Shown here piece after piece: positions 1-11,065 of a stretch of DNA of 64,000 bases; the stretch's first letter is position 1, and each line of letters starts with the position of its first letter. The stretch is taken from positions 3,508,501-3,572,500 of the forward strand of contig JAUPFP010000005.1 in NCBI GenBank assembly GCA_036925085.1, read 5' to 3'. This DNA comes from Brachycybe producta (taxonomy: Eukaryota; Arthropoda; Diplopoda; Playtdesmida; Andrognathidae). The notes under the pieces are model-generated. The model was not told the DNA's origin. It worked only from the letters and a program-made list of their open reading frames with translations, and searched no databases. The position numbers and the translations under genes were made by a program.

Positions 1-650
1 TTTTCATATTTAAAGTTGTCCTATTTTAATTTTTCAAAGTGCAATGTGCACCTTAAATATATGCTGATCTAGTGATAGAATGGCATAAAATTGGTAAGTG
101 TGCTTCTATTTTTAAAACATATTTCAAAATTGCGAATTTCTAACTCTATGTTAAATTCCATTGAGTACGCCCAAATAAGAAAACAACATCCATTAAAATG
201 CTGGTACAATACGTAAAAAATAATAAAAAAAAAACAGAAAACAATCAGCACGTGCGCCAATGTGTTGGCTTAACTGTGATTTATTTGTGGTTTTTTAAAG
301 TTATTTTTAGGTATTTTCACCAGCATTTTAATGGATGTTTTTTTCTTCTTATTTTGGACGAACTCAATGAAGTTTAACATAAAGAGTTAAAAATTCGCGA
401 TTTTGAAATAGTTTTTAAAAATAGAACCGCACTTACCAATTTTTTGCCATTCTATCACTAGATCAGCATATATTTAAGGTGCACATTGCACTTTGAAAAA
501 TTAAAATTGGGCTACTTTAAATATAAAAAATGAACATATTGCTGCAACTGTGTAGTTTAAAAACTTAACGTTTTTTTTTCTTTAACATCGGGTCTATGCT
601 ACCGCTCTTTGTGGAAATTTCTCGAAGTAATTTTGCGATGTAGCCCTTAA
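1..650. mobile_element. TTAA-target foldback MITE, left end outside window (family TTAA-1)
   Basis: Positions 1-215 and about 305-530 are imperfect reverse complements of each other (the shared block includes CACCTTAAATATATGCTGAT and its complement). The right end reads GATGTAGCCC followed by TTAA at 647-650. A related copy lies at 63014-63683 and ends GATGTAGCCTC-TTAA. The family resembles the TTAA-flanked elements at 28.8, 32.2 and 51.0 kb by its end motif and by an internal ATGTTAAATTCCAT word. No coding capacity is seen, so it would be a non-autonomous element. The piggyBac-type assignment rests only on the TTAA target. Confidence 0.6.
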
Positions 651-817
651 ACACAAAACTCGATAGTATCTTTGTTTATTTTGATGTTTTTGCACAGAAA
701 CGACCGTGCCAGAACGTCCTAGACGTCATCCAGTCTTCGTTGTAGGTCTACTTACGTTATTTCTACTCGAAATTATGAATATGCGTACAATATTCTGTAA
801 TTACTTTTTATATGGTC

Positions 818-1098
818 CATAGGCGCAAATTGGGATTGAAAAGTGTGGTGGAAAGAGTTGGGGAACCAAGAACAAAAAAAGACCTAGTATTGCATTTTTA
901 GTAGGATTGAACTGTTAGGGCACTGAAATGCTTTATGCTGGCCAGCATGAACAGGAACAGATAAATTGGTGACAAACGTGTGAACTTGTATCCTGTTTTA
1001 TTGCAAGTTAAACTTCTAAAAAAAAATTAGAAATAATTACAAAAAAGGAAATTAATTTACACCTATTTACCCTCCCCCTCTCCTAATTTGCACCTATG
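818..1098. mobile_element. Short TIR element (MITE)
   Basis: The ends CATAGGCGCAAATTGGGA (818) and the reverse complement of the right end, CATAGGTGCAAATTAGGA, match at 16 of 18 positions. The interior is AT-rich and has no ORF. No target duplication could be fixed, so the superfamily is unknown. Confidence 0.45.
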
Positions 1099-2911
1099 AT
1101 CTAGTCCCTCGTTGCAGATGCAATATGTGTACTGAAGTGTATTTCAAAACTCCTTCACCATAAATTCGCCGTTATCATTGATTTAAACCAAGAATCTTAA
1201 GGAAAGAAATGAAAAAAAAAAAACATTAAAAAAATATTTAAAAATGCAATAATGAATAAACTAACAAGAAAACAGGCAACTGATTTGAAAGTTACAACAG
1301 AATAATTTTCATGAAAACTTAAAATAAATAAAATGACAAATTATGAAGGCTGAAAAATTACGAAACTAGATAGTTCAGAGACTGAAATCTTCGAGAACTC
1401 TGGATTAATCTAAGTTCAGACAGGTTACATTTCTTCTAAATGTGAGCCTTTGATTTAGTCTCTTATGCATTGAAAGAAAAAACAGCAAAAGTTTTTCCCA
1501 CCTTTTAACATAAGCTTAACTAAGGTGAGGGAACTGAGGCACCAGCCTGGGGCACAAAGCTTAAGGCCGTATTTTAAGCGGGCGCCAGGTTTATTCTTGC
1601 GTCGAGTCTAAAAATGTCATTTTGATGTATACACAGTAAAATATGTAGGCCTTATTTATTTATGGTAGCCACATGTTGCAGTGGGAAACGAAAAATCATC
1701 ATGATCATACATTTAGATTACATATTTCTAGTCTCAACTATATGAACCATACGAAATAGTCCATTAGCATATATCAAAGCTTCTGTTTTAAATCGTACAT
1801 GTAGCAGCTGACAATTTCAGACTTTTTGGGCCTCCAACTTAATTTGCAGTTTGCATGTTGTTCCATTGTTTGTGAAAGTCAAATTCACCATTTTCATGAA
1901 GTGATATGGACAGTTGGACACATTAAAAGTATGTCTGCATTTAATCTACTATTTATTTACATTAAGCAAAATGGTGTCTACACTATAAATAAAAGCAGTC
2001 TAACTACGCGTCGGCCTATTCAATTTTGAATTTTTTAACTGGTTGCAAACCTATAGATAGGAACTTAATACTTGAACTTTACCTTAAACCCTCTTAGCAT
2101 GTTTTGGCATATTTAAATTGCTAATTACTGTGTTAAGACTGGCACTAAATACGGCAAGCCTATTGAATACCTTACTCATTTACGTATGGTGTCTGAACGC
2201 ACCCTAAACCTGTATTAAATCTTTGAATAGCTAGTCCACCTCCTGAGGTGGATTCAATAATGGATAAAGCTCAGTCCACATACCCATCTTGCTTTGCAAA
2301 CAACATGAGTTAAGGTGCTTAAGTTAAAATGCAAAAAAATTCAAATTTAACATTGCATTGATTTAACATTGCTATATGGGTTATTAACTTTATTTCCATT
2401 ATTATCGGTCTAACTAAAACGTATCCTGAAAACTAGATTGAAAGTGGCCGTCTGCAGACACAGTAGTGGTTTCAATACTCTTTGAATTCGACATTTACTA
2501 ATGGCTGTAATCAATCATGGTTGTATAGTAGTCTGAACACAGTAAATGACTATTCAATAAAACATGCTGTTTACCACAGAATAGCACTATTTATGGCACT
2601 AAATTATGCAAACTTTTGGATTTAATAATAAACCAAAAAAAAAATACAAGTAAACTTTGTAAATTACATAATTTGTCATTTGTCAAATTGTAATAAATTA
2701 AAATGAAAAAAATAAATGATTTCATTTTTTTTTCATTTTTATTAAGATTTCCATAATGAATAGGCCTACATTTATAGATGAATGGATGTATTTTCACATG
2801 TGCCTAAACCACTTCGAACCAGTACATAAGTGGCATTTACGGACTCGTATCTGTTGTTGTATGAATGTTTTTAAAGTAGATAAGCTACTTCTCTGACACC
2901 CTGTATATATT

Positions 2912-2916
<5 letters not shown>
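1099..2916. other. AT-rich stretch without recognisable gene
   Basis: No coding exon or complete element is seen. Around 1510-1600 lies a GC-richer fragment with GAGGCACCAGCCTGGGGC, related to the repeats at 6.8 and 14.87 kb. At 2235-2252 there is a small hairpin with two 8-base arms (TCCACCTC / GAGGTGGA). Confidence 0.5.
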
Positions 2917-2966
<50 letters not shown>

Positions 2967-2971
2967 ATATG
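2917..2971. repeat. (TA)n microsatellite, left of the Tc1 element
   Basis: A nearly pure run of alternating T and A. With the tract at 4709-4870 it forms one microsatellite split by the Tc1 insertion, which fits the TA target of this superfamily. Confidence 0.9.
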
Positions 2972-2973
2972 TA

Positions 2974-3184
2974 CAGTCATGGCCAAATTAAATGCAACTC
3001 CATATTTTTTTTGATTATTTTGCAAATGAAAAACAAACAAATGCTCTTATTGTATTTTCTTTCAATTTTTAATATCATTGCTCAATCACACAACATCCAA
3101 TTGCACTTCGAGTGTAATTTCATTTTATTTGAATAATTAGAATACAATTGATTGTCCAAAATATATGGCCAAATTAAATGCAAC
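2974..3184 (+). repeat. Left inverted repeat of Tc1 element
   Basis: This 211-bp arm is the reverse complement of 4496-4706. It contains two copies of the presumptive transposase-binding direct repeat (TGGCCAAATTAAATGCAAC) at 2980 and 3166. Confidence 0.92.
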
Positions 3185-3237
3185 ATTAATGGTAAATACA
3201 TTCCACCTGAGTGTAAAAGAAGCTTTTATTGTAAATT

Positions 3238-4269
3238 TTAATATTTTGTTGGAAATCCTTTGGATTCAATTACAGATTGACATCTCCTTTTCATAGATTC
3301 AATGTAGTTTTGTACCATTTCCACAGAAATTTCATGATACCATACACGAATGATGGCTTCAATGAGTTCTTGTTTATTTGAGGGCTTTTTTTCTGACACC
3401 TTTGATTTCAAAAGTGACCAGATGTTTTCTATAGGATTTAAATCTGGTGAATTTGCTGGCCATGGCAAACTCTCAATTCCTTCATCTTCCAAAAATTGCT
3501 TCACAATTTTTGCCCTATGGCAGGGTGCCGAATCATCTTGAAACACTATGCTTTCATCTTTGAACTGGTCTTGTATTGTTGGAATTAGTTTATTTTTTAA
3601 AATTTCAACATACTTTTTTCCATTCACTGTTCCATTTACAATCTCTAATCGACCTATACCTTTGGATGAAATGCAAGACCACACCATGACACTAACTGGA
3701 AATTTTACAGACTGAACATTACATTCTGGTTTTGATCCTTCACCTGGTTCTCGCCGAACGTATTGAAAACTATCAGAATAATTAAGGTTAATTTTTGTCT
3801 CATCACTGAATATAATTGAGTTCCACTGTTCTTGTGACCAATTCACATGTTCCTTAGCCCACTTTACTCGCCGTAATCGCTGTGCTTTTGATAATAATGG
3901 CTTCTTTTGTGGACGGCATGCTTTTAGACCACAGTCAAAGAGTCTTCGACGAACAGTTCGGGATGATGCATTGACACTTGTGCTGGCTTCCCATTCATTT
4001 CTCAGCATTTTTGATGTCTGGAATCTGTTCTTTTTGCAAATTCTTTTTAAAATTGCATCTTCACGCTTAGATGAAAGCCTTTTCCTTCCACACTTGCCTT
4101 TTCTGCTGGGTGAAAAGCTACCAGTAGATTTAAACTTCTGTAAAATGCGACTGACTGTTGACTTGTTTAGGTCGACATCTTTTGCAATATTTGGAATGCT
4201 TAAACCTGCATCCCTAAGAGCAATAATTCTGCTTCGTTTTCTAGGAGTACTATTCTCCTTAGGCCCCAT
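3238..4269 (-). CDS. Tc1-like DD34E transposase
   Basis: This is the transposase that would cut and paste the surrounding element at TA sites. An in-frame ATG lies 20 codons further upstream (4329), giving 363 residues. I chose the ATG at 4269, giving 343 residues, because the protein then starts MGPKENSTPRKRSR and has the usual Tc1 length of about 340. In this numbering an N-terminal helix-turn-helix DNA-binding region spans about residues 10-50 (ALRDAGLSIPNIAKDVDLNK). A GRPR-like basic motif (GRKR) follows at 61-64, then a second helix-turn-helix to about 118. The catalytic triad is intact: D156 (in IIFSDETK), D246 (in QDDSAPCH) and E281 (in SPDLNPIENIW), with 34 residues between the last two, the DD34E signature. 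There is no frameshift or stop. The ORF ends 53 bp before the inner edge of the inverted repeat at 3184. Whether it is active cannot be told from sequence. Confidence 0.93.
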   Translation of the reverse strand: MGPKENSTPRKRSRIIALRDAGLSIPNIAKDVDLNKSTVSRILQKFKSTGSFSPSRKGKCGRKRLSSKREDAILKRICKKNRFQTSKMLRNEWEASTSVNASSRTVRRRLFDCGLKACRPQKKPLLSKAQRLRRVKWAKEHVNWSQEQWNSIIFSDETKINLNYSDSFQYVRREPGEGSKPECNVQSVKFPVSVMVWSCISSKGIGRLEIVNGTVNGKKYVEILKNKLIPTIQDQFKDESIVFQDDSAPCHRAKIVKQFLEDEGIESLPWPANSPDLNPIENIWSLLKSKVSEKKPSNKQELIEAIIRVWYHEISVEMVQNYIESMKRRCQSVIESKGFPTKY

Positions 4270-4495
4270 TTTAGCTTTTTTTTGCAATTTCAAATAACAA
4301 AATGCAAAGAAATGAAACACTTCTTTCATTCATCTATGAGAAGCAAAAAGCTGGTGTTGTCAACTCAAATAATGCAGTGTGACCAAGTAACCCATGCTAA
4401 AGCAACTCAGTAATGCATAAACTAAAATGTTTTAACTAATTATTATTTTTGGTTTAAAATAATATTTATTGAAAATTTATCTGGGATTTATTAAA

Positions 4496-4706
4496 GTTGC
4501 ACTTAATTTGGCCATATACTTTGGACTGTTGATGCTATTCTAATGATTCAAATATAATGAAATTACACTCAAAGTATAATTGAATGTTGTGTGATTGAGC
4601 AATGATATTAAAATTTTAAAGAAAAAACAGTAAGAGTATTTTTTTGTTTTTCTTTTGCAAAATAATCGAAAAAATTATGGAGTTGCATTTAATTTGGCCA
4701 TGACTG
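4496..4706 (-). repeat. Right inverted repeat of Tc1 element
   Basis: This is the 211-bp partner of 2974-3184. The inner direct repeat (4496-4514) differs from the outer one (4682-4700) by one base. The element ends at 4706, followed by TA. Confidence 0.92.
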
Positions 4707-4733
4707 TATATATATATATATATATATATTTAC

Positions 4734-4774
<41 letters not shown>

Positions 4775-4777
4775 CAT

Positions 4778-4845
<68 letters not shown>

Positions 4846-4870
4846 TACATATATATATAATGTCATATAA
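4707..4870. repeat. (TA)n microsatellite with ACATATACA interruptions
   Basis: This is the right half of the TA tract split by the Tc1 element, interrupted by TTTACATATACA words. The stop-free translations seen on both strands here are microsatellite artefacts. Confidence 0.92.
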
Positions 4871-5257
4871 AGTCATCGAATGCAAGACCTTGCTCTGTAC
4901 AATCCTTGTCACCATCCTTATCTGGGCCTCATCCGGCTAGTGTATGTTTTCATGTAATGTACAACACACAATGCATTATACAGAACAGAACAAAATAATA
5001 AAACCTTTCTTATTAATTATTCATATGGACCTTTATTATAGCGTATAATACATAGATTTAGCTGTATGCGTATACTGTTTAGGCATATATTTATTGAACA
5101 CATATTAGATATATCAATGCCATTGTATATAGAACAAACCACGCGTGTGCCAATGGCATAAATTAGCTAACCATTTGCTCCAGTAATCCTATAGTGAAGA
5201 CATGCATGTAATAGTTAGTGGGTGATATAGCTAGTTTTTAATTAGAAGCGACATTCT
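4871..5257. other. AT-rich stretch, nothing recognised
   Basis: No gene, terminal repeat or RNA gene is seen between the TA tract and the 178-bp tandem repeat. Confidence 0.5.
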
Positions 5258-5766
5258 AGAGTGCTCAGGTGGCCCTTAGAAGTCCCAAAAAGTTTGGAAA
5301 GGCACAAAGATTCAAACATTTTAAAAATCGAAAAAATGGGCCAAAACCAAGACTTCCCCTTTTTTCAAAAAAAAAAACGGCCAAAAGTGGAAAAAATATT
5401 TCAATGCTCTAAAAGCTCTAGAAATGCCTCAGGAGCACTCAACTGGCCCTAGAAGTCCCAAAAAGCCTGGAAAAGCACAAGGATTCAAGAATATTTCAAA
5501 TTTGAAAAAATGTGTCAAAACCAAGTCTATTGATTTGGATTTTTTTTTTTCAAAAAACGGCCAAAAGTCGAAATATATTTTAATGCTCTAAAAGCTCTAA
5601 AAATGCACCAGGAGCACTCAACAGGCCCTAGAAGTCCCAAAAAGCCTTGAAAAGCACAAAGATTAAAAATTTTTTAAAAATCTAAAAAATGGGCCAAAAA
5701 CCAAGTCTATTGATTTGGGTTTTTTCAAAAAAACGGCCAAAAGTCAAAAAATATTTAAATGCTCTA
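5258..5766. repeat. Tandem repeat, about 173-179 bp units (three copies)
   Basis: The phrase AGAAGTCCCAAAAAG recurs with its AGTCCC core at 5281, 5454 and 5633. The shared body contains ATGCTCTAAAAGCTCT, GGCCAAAAGT and long A and T runs. The same unit occurs again at 46516-46855, so this is a dispersed satellite-like family. No coding function is apparent. Confidence 0.85.
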
Positions 5767-6815
5767 AATGAATTACAAATACATTGCTATAGATGTATTT
5801 ATTTTCTTTTTAAGTTTTTATAAGACGAATTTCTTCCAAAGAGTTATTTTTAAAAGTAGTGCATTTTTTGAAAGACCTTGTATTAGTGTAACTTAGTTCA
5901 CTCATATAGGCATACTGTATATAGAGAGATATAGGTCTGTTCTATCAATTCTGTCATCTACTTTTTCTTATTTTTGTATATATTCTTGTAAATGAAGGGT
6001 TTATACATTTAATACAACCAGGTTTACTCATAATTATCGCATCGCCAACATAACCTTTTAAGATTTACGTGGGTTTAATTTATTTAAACAACTTAGGGAA
6101 GAAAAAAAGGAATACCCTGAGTGAAATTTGTAACAGTACCACCTGCTGGCTTATACTTTACCACCTAAAGTGATGATGAACTTGTTGTTAAAAGATGGTG
6201 GGGCCCCTCCTCCTTCTAAGTCACAATAAACATGATAAAACCACATACATTATTATAGAGGAGTTATTTCATCACAAAAACCATCTAAAACCTCTTTGTT
6301 ATTTTCCATTTTAAAAACTTTTAAGAAAAAAAAATTTGAGTGGTTTAGAAACTAGAAGGACAACTGCGTTATTTATAAGTATTTTCATTTTGTTGTGTTT
6401 TAAATCGAACCTTTCATTTTAGTTAACTCGAAGTGAAAAATGAAAATTGAAAATTTGAAGAAAAAAAAAATGTTCTGAAAGTTAATTTTTAAAGATATCA
6501 AAATTAAAATACTTTTTTTTAAATGTCTAGAATACCAAGATTGATTGCTATTCCAACCATTAATTAGCCCATTAGACTATGCTTAAGATTTAGTAATTAC
6601 CGCAAATACATGCATAAACTAACAAGTAAAACATAAATATTGTTAAAAATCCAAAAAAAATCCAATTGTTTTAAATCACTTAATTAATATAGCTGGAAAC
6701 TAACATATGTGGGAAGTTTATACCATAGACCTATATGAAAAAAAAAAACTCATTTCGAAAAATGTATTTAGATCTATATAATATTTAACGTGTTATATGG
6801 CAGGAGGAGGAGACT
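5767..6815. other. AT-rich unique stretch
   Basis: Only homopolymer-rich AT sequence is seen. No ORF with coding character and no paired termini were found. Confidence 0.5.
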
Positions 6816-6905
6816 ATCCAGAACCGTAACTAGGGCAACGAGTGAGGCGCCTGCCTCGGGCGCAAAGCTCAGGGCGCGGAAATGGATGCGCAAAATGGTG
6901 GCGCT
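6816..6905. repeat. GC-rich fragment of a dispersed repeat (CCGTAACTA family)
   Basis: The sequence around CCGTAACTAGGGCAACGAG followed by GAGGCGCCTGCCTCGGGCGC recurs in diverged form at 1510-1600 and 14866-14935. Fragments at 12548-12720 and 16310-16370 look like opposite-orientation pieces. It may be the terminal part of a DNA transposon of the GGCGTAACTAGG kind common in animals, but no complete copy is seen. Confidence 0.5.
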
Positions 6906-7106
6906 GATCAAGCGCCAAATTGAACAAGCGCCAAATTGAACAAACGCCAATCTGAACTAACGCCAAACTGAATAAACGCCAAATGGAACAAACGCCAAAC
7001 TGAATAAAAGCCAAATGGAACAAACGCCAAACTGAATAAGCGCCAAATGGAACAAACGCCAAACTGAACAAGCGCCAAAATGAATAACCGCCAAAATCTG
7101 ATAAAC
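6906..7106. repeat. 16-bp minisatellite, first block
   Basis: Tandem 16-bp units of the type AACGCCAAACTGAATA alternate with AACGCCAAATGGAACA, giving a 32-bp higher-order unit. Stop-free frames on the minus strand encode a monotonous FGVYSVWRLF-like peptide. They result from the repeat period and are not a gene. Confidence 0.9.
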
Positions 7107-7206
7107 ACATTGTTAGGTTAGGTTAGCATGTTCTGTTTGTAAATCTGCACAGTCTGACGTCTATAAAAGCTCACAATATTTGGACCATCAGAATTTACAA
7201 AAAACC

Positions 7207-7383
7207 CGAATAACCGCCAAACTGAATAAACGCCAAATGGAACAAACGCCAAACTGAATAAGCGCCAAACGGAACAAACGCCAAACTGAATAAGCGCCAA
7301 ATGGAAGAAACGCCAAACTGAATAAAAGCCAAAAATTTGGCGGTTATTCAGTTTGGCGTTTGTTCAATTTGGCGCTTATTCAG
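7207..7383. repeat. 16-bp minisatellite, second block ending in an inverted copy
   Basis: The same 16-bp units resume after a ~100-bp spacer. From about 7332 the unit switches to the opposite strand (TTTGGCGGTTATTCAG, TTTGGCGTTTGTTCAA), so the array can fold back on itself. Loose relatives occur at 15115 and 56938-56976. Confidence 0.88.
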
Positions 7384-8177
7384 TCGCCCCCGCAAAATAG
7401 ATCCAACTAGAATGATAATATTTAGAGGGTGCCGGTTTTATTCTGGCCTTGGGTGCAAAATTACACTAAAACACAACAAAAAATACAGTAAAATGATTGA
7501 GCTACCCTTCTAGTATTTTGTTGTTGTTGAAAGAGAGAATAACCAGAGTTAAGAGGGTCGCTAACATTTTAAAACTACCTTAATTATGTAAGTTTTAATT
7601 ATTTAAGCCGTACCATATTTACTTATTTTGTACATATCGAGATTGATTTGTTGTTGTATTTTTTAGGCATTTTACACATTTTCTTTACACTAGATGTCTG
7701 AAACACCATTGGTAGTTCTTCACATTGACTAGTGAATTCATAGAATGCCATGATCTTCTTTTTTGCTTTGGCTGTAACATATGCGTTAGAAATTGGTGTT
7801 GTTCCCATTGTCACAGTATATATAGACCTCCTATTCAATTTGCATCCTTGCATTATTGTATGCTTGTTTGATAGATTGTGTGTGTGATGTGGCAATATTA
7901 TAATTAATATAATCTAACTAATAAAATAATTAAAATGTGTAATTATGGAGCGTATAATTGTGTTGTTGGTTATAGTTAACGCTATTAGGTTTCTTTTTTT
8001 GTTTTTTTTTTTGCATTTTTGTGGGTGGGTACTGCAAAGTTTGTTTAATTTGTTAAAAGTTAACAATGAGTTTTTTTTTTAATTTCCTATTTCCTATTTA
8101 GTTGTTTAAATAAATAAAAAGCTCGAATGTCAATATCCTATTTTTGAATATTTTTCATCGTCTTCTTTGTTTCTATG
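7384..8177. other. AT-rich stretch without gene
   Basis: A few bases resembling the 14.9-kb repeat (ATTCTGGCCTTGGGTGCAAAA) lie at 7435-7460. The rest is unique AT-rich sequence. Confidence 0.45.
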
Positions 8178-8185
8178 TGTTAGTG

Positions 8186-8658
8186 CAGCGGTCGCCAACC
8201 GGTGGTCCGCGAAAAATTTTTGGTGGTCCGCAGAAAAATCTGGACAATATTTGCATTTTTTTTTTGTTTTATTAATAATAAAACAAAAAAAATATTCTTA
8301 ATAAATTCTTGAATTCTGAATGACAATTTTCGCCTTTCTATTGCACTAAATTCACGAAATTTACTAGTCTAGTACAGTTCTCGTCAAATACGGAACGCGA
8401 GAGAGCTACATTTCGTTCAGTTTCCCCCACCACACACGCTTGTCCCCTAAGCTTCAGTTATTTTTGTAATAATTAAACAAACTTTAATAATTTTGTTACA
8501 ATTAAACAACCTTTAAAGATTTTCTATTAATAAAATGGAAGTTCTCTGATCATTATTTGACAAACATATTTATCTTTTTTTAAAAAAAATTAGTGGTCCG
8601 CGGGATTTAAAATTTTCAATTTAGTGGTTCGTGAGGTCCGAAAGGTTGGCGACCGCTT
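8186..8658. mobile_element. hAT-A MITE with 8-bp target duplication
   Basis: A 473-bp element with ends CAGCGGTCGCCAACC and GGTTGGCGACCGCTT, flanked on both sides by TGTTAGTG (8178-8185 and 8659-8666). The 8-bp duplication and CAG-type end identify a hAT element. It has no ORF. It is inverted relative to the copies at 15571 and 31141. Confidence 0.92.
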
Positions 8659-11060
8659 TGTTAGTGTATATTCAAAAAAACAAACATTCGTATTGAATAT
8701 ACGCCTATTATAAAATTTGCACTAATTTAGCTACAATTTTATAGTGTTAATGTTACGGATTTTATCATAAATTTTATAGATTTTTTTCTATTGTTAGTTG
8801 TTTCTACGATTTCATGTGTAAACATTCTGTGGCCTTGATGTGGACCAATTATCTTCTCGAAAAGGTTTTCTGATTGATAAGACTTGATGTTCAAAGTGTC
8901 AAAATACTATAAATCTCAAACGTTGACCCTTAATTGGATATAGGCCTATACTGGATGGCTCTAATTCAAGAAAGAAACTTGTTGTTTGCGCCAGTGGCGC
9001 AAGCAGCGCGCGCTTTGTGGCCTCAATACAGGAAAGGCCTCGAATAATGATAGTAAATGCACAAATTATGTTGTTTTCTGTAATGTTATTTTCCTATAGT
9101 TTACCCTTTAAATTTTTAGAAGGGGCCTCAAGATCAGATTGCGCTTGTGGGCTTCCATATACAATACTTAATTCGCCGCAGCTTTGCGCGGAGTTTTTCA
9201 ACTTAGAAATGCTCTATTCAATCAGGATGAGAAAAATTATGATTTATGTTAGAAAACTATAAAATATGCGTAAATATAGGATTTTTTAAAAATTTTCTTT
9301 TAAAAAAAATATATTAAATTAAAATTTTATTAAGTAGGACTACCTGGACTACTCATATAATATTATAGCCTACCGTTTTGATAGTTCGGAATAAAACCTG
9401 AACCATGTTAGATCTGATTTCACTGTAAAAATTTAACTCGTGATATTCAACTCCAACTCTTCACTTTTCCATTTTTGAACAATGTTTTTAAAAATTGATT
9501 GAAATGATTTCAGGAGATATGCTTTATTTTTGGTCAGACAACAAAAATGGTTCCCGTCCATAGGCCCCATATTAGGAGAGAAAACTCCAAACATAAAAAA
9601 AACATCATGTCAGTATTTTTAAAAAAATGTTTGGCCCAGAATTAAAATTTTAACATAGTTCAAAGTGATATAGGATTATGATATAGGTTATTGGTTGATT
9701 TTGTTTTTATTGCAATTGATAATGTTCTTCTATTTTTAAAAATGTATTAAAAACTATTGTTTTTAACCTCTATGTTAAATTCCATAGACAAACATACACG
9801 GCCACTAAAAATAAAATCTCCTCCACCTGTTCAGTAACATATTAGCTTTAAAAAATGCTTGCTTTTTCTTAATTATGTATGATTATTTATTGATTTTTTG
9901 TTGATAAATATACATTTTTTTATAAGAAAAATGCAATAGCGCCATCTGGCTTAGATTTTCGTAAACATAAATCGTTTTATCCACCCTTTAATAAGGACTT
10001 TAAAAATGGACAGCATTCAGTAGTTCCATTTAATGCAAGAAAGGTTGACGTGAATTGTGCCTCATACATAGTGATCTCATAGAGCCTGTTCAATGTAACA
10101 GGGTTGTCCAGGTTGAAATCCTGTTTTTAGAGTTCAAGTTGAAGTTCACGTGATTAGGTATCCTATTGAATTTGCGCCTATATATTTAAAATGAAGGACC
10201 AACTTTGAGTCGCTTAACCACGTTTAAGTTGTCAAGTTTGACTGCAAAATGTTGTCTTAGGTCGCTGGTCTGTGGTTGACATTGTATATTGCTATGAAAA
10301 GACGCCGGACTTTGGCACACGAGCCACGAAAAAGTGGTTCGTGTGCCAAGGCCGTAATATTTTGTAACCAGTTTATTATTTCAAAATTTGAAGTGTATAT
10401 GCACCTAGAATTTCACTTACAATGCTTTAAGTTTATTGAACTTTATGCGCGGAATTTCGAATTTGTTCGAACTTTGCTATTTACACCAAGATAAATTTAT
10501 AAATGTAAAGCGACTCCATGTTAAAAAAACGCCCAAAGTGAGTGAAGGATATAGTCTGCTTTTTGAAGCACTAAGTAAAGTTTGAGCCATCAGTGGATTT
10601 TTGTAATCAGGGAAAGAGCTTATGAACACCCTGTATAATCATCGTGTAGACCACGTGACACTTGCTATCACACTATCTATTTGGAGGAATACCAAAGATT
10701 TCCATGTTTATGAAAAAAAGAATTGTTCGGATTTCAAAAACAAGAGTTAAGAGAGACCTACTAATGTATAACTGTCATGACAGAACTATCAGACATGTTG
10801 ACAGTTGCTATCGTCAAAGTGAACTATCACAACTTTCATGACAGCTACTTTCAGCAAAGAATTATCGCCGTGAAAACGAGGCTCTAGTATCTTAAAAAAA
10901 AACTATTTATGCTAATTTGCCAAAAAAAATTGCATCTACTTGAAATTTGAATGTCAAAACTGTTACAATATGTAAAACAACTTTAGCTGCAATGTCATAG
11001 TAAATGTTAAATAACAAATTTAAAAGATTGATTACCAAGTTGTGATAAATTTCTTATTAA
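8659..11060. other. AT-rich stretch with scattered repeat debris
   Basis: No gene is supported. A GC-rich patch with CAGTGGCGCAAGCAGCGCGC lies at 8993-9015. Around 9680-9800 the words CTATTTTTAAAAAT and CTATGTTAAATTCCAT match the interiors of the TTAA elements, suggesting a decayed copy. A hairpin lies at 10311-10352. Confidence 0.4.
10311..10352. repeat. Short inverted repeat (hairpin)
   Basis: TTGGCACACGAGCCAC and GTGGTTCGTGTGCCAA form arms of 16 bases with one mismatch, separated by GAAAAA. No flanking T-run points to a bacterial-type terminator, and none is expected here. Confidence 0.7.
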
Positions 11061-11065
11061 TAACT

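Larger units (their letters stand above)
2974..4706. mobile_element. Complete Tc1-like DNA transposon with IR/DR ends
   Basis: The element is 1733 bp and is flanked by TA dinucleotides at 2972-2973 and 4707-4708. The inverted repeats are 211 bp each (2974-3184 and 4496-4706). Each starts CAGTCATGGCCAAATTAAAT, and the outermost 30 bases are identical. Each arm carries a 19-bp direct repeat at both its ends (2980-2998 and 3166-3184 on the left; 4496-4514 and 4682-4700 on the right). This is the IR/DR arrangement known from Sleeping Beauty-type elements. The arms have clearly diverged between the outer and inner direct repeats. One intact transposase gene lies inside on the minus strand. Confidence 0.93.

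Noticed and set aside
3350..4297. Plus-strand frames of 63 and 108 codons inside the Tc1 element
   Set aside because: They are antisense to the intact transposase, which explains their openness.
4655..4870. Tyr/Ile-repeat frames on both strands
   Set aside because: They are translations of the (TA)n microsatellite.
6814..7300. Three minus-strand frames encoding FGVYSVWRLF-like repeats
   Set aside because: They are shadows of the 16-bp minisatellite; different frames give the same kind of peptide.
6906..7383. CRISPR-like array
   Set aside because: The units are contiguous 16-bp repeats without unique spacers, in a eukaryotic context.
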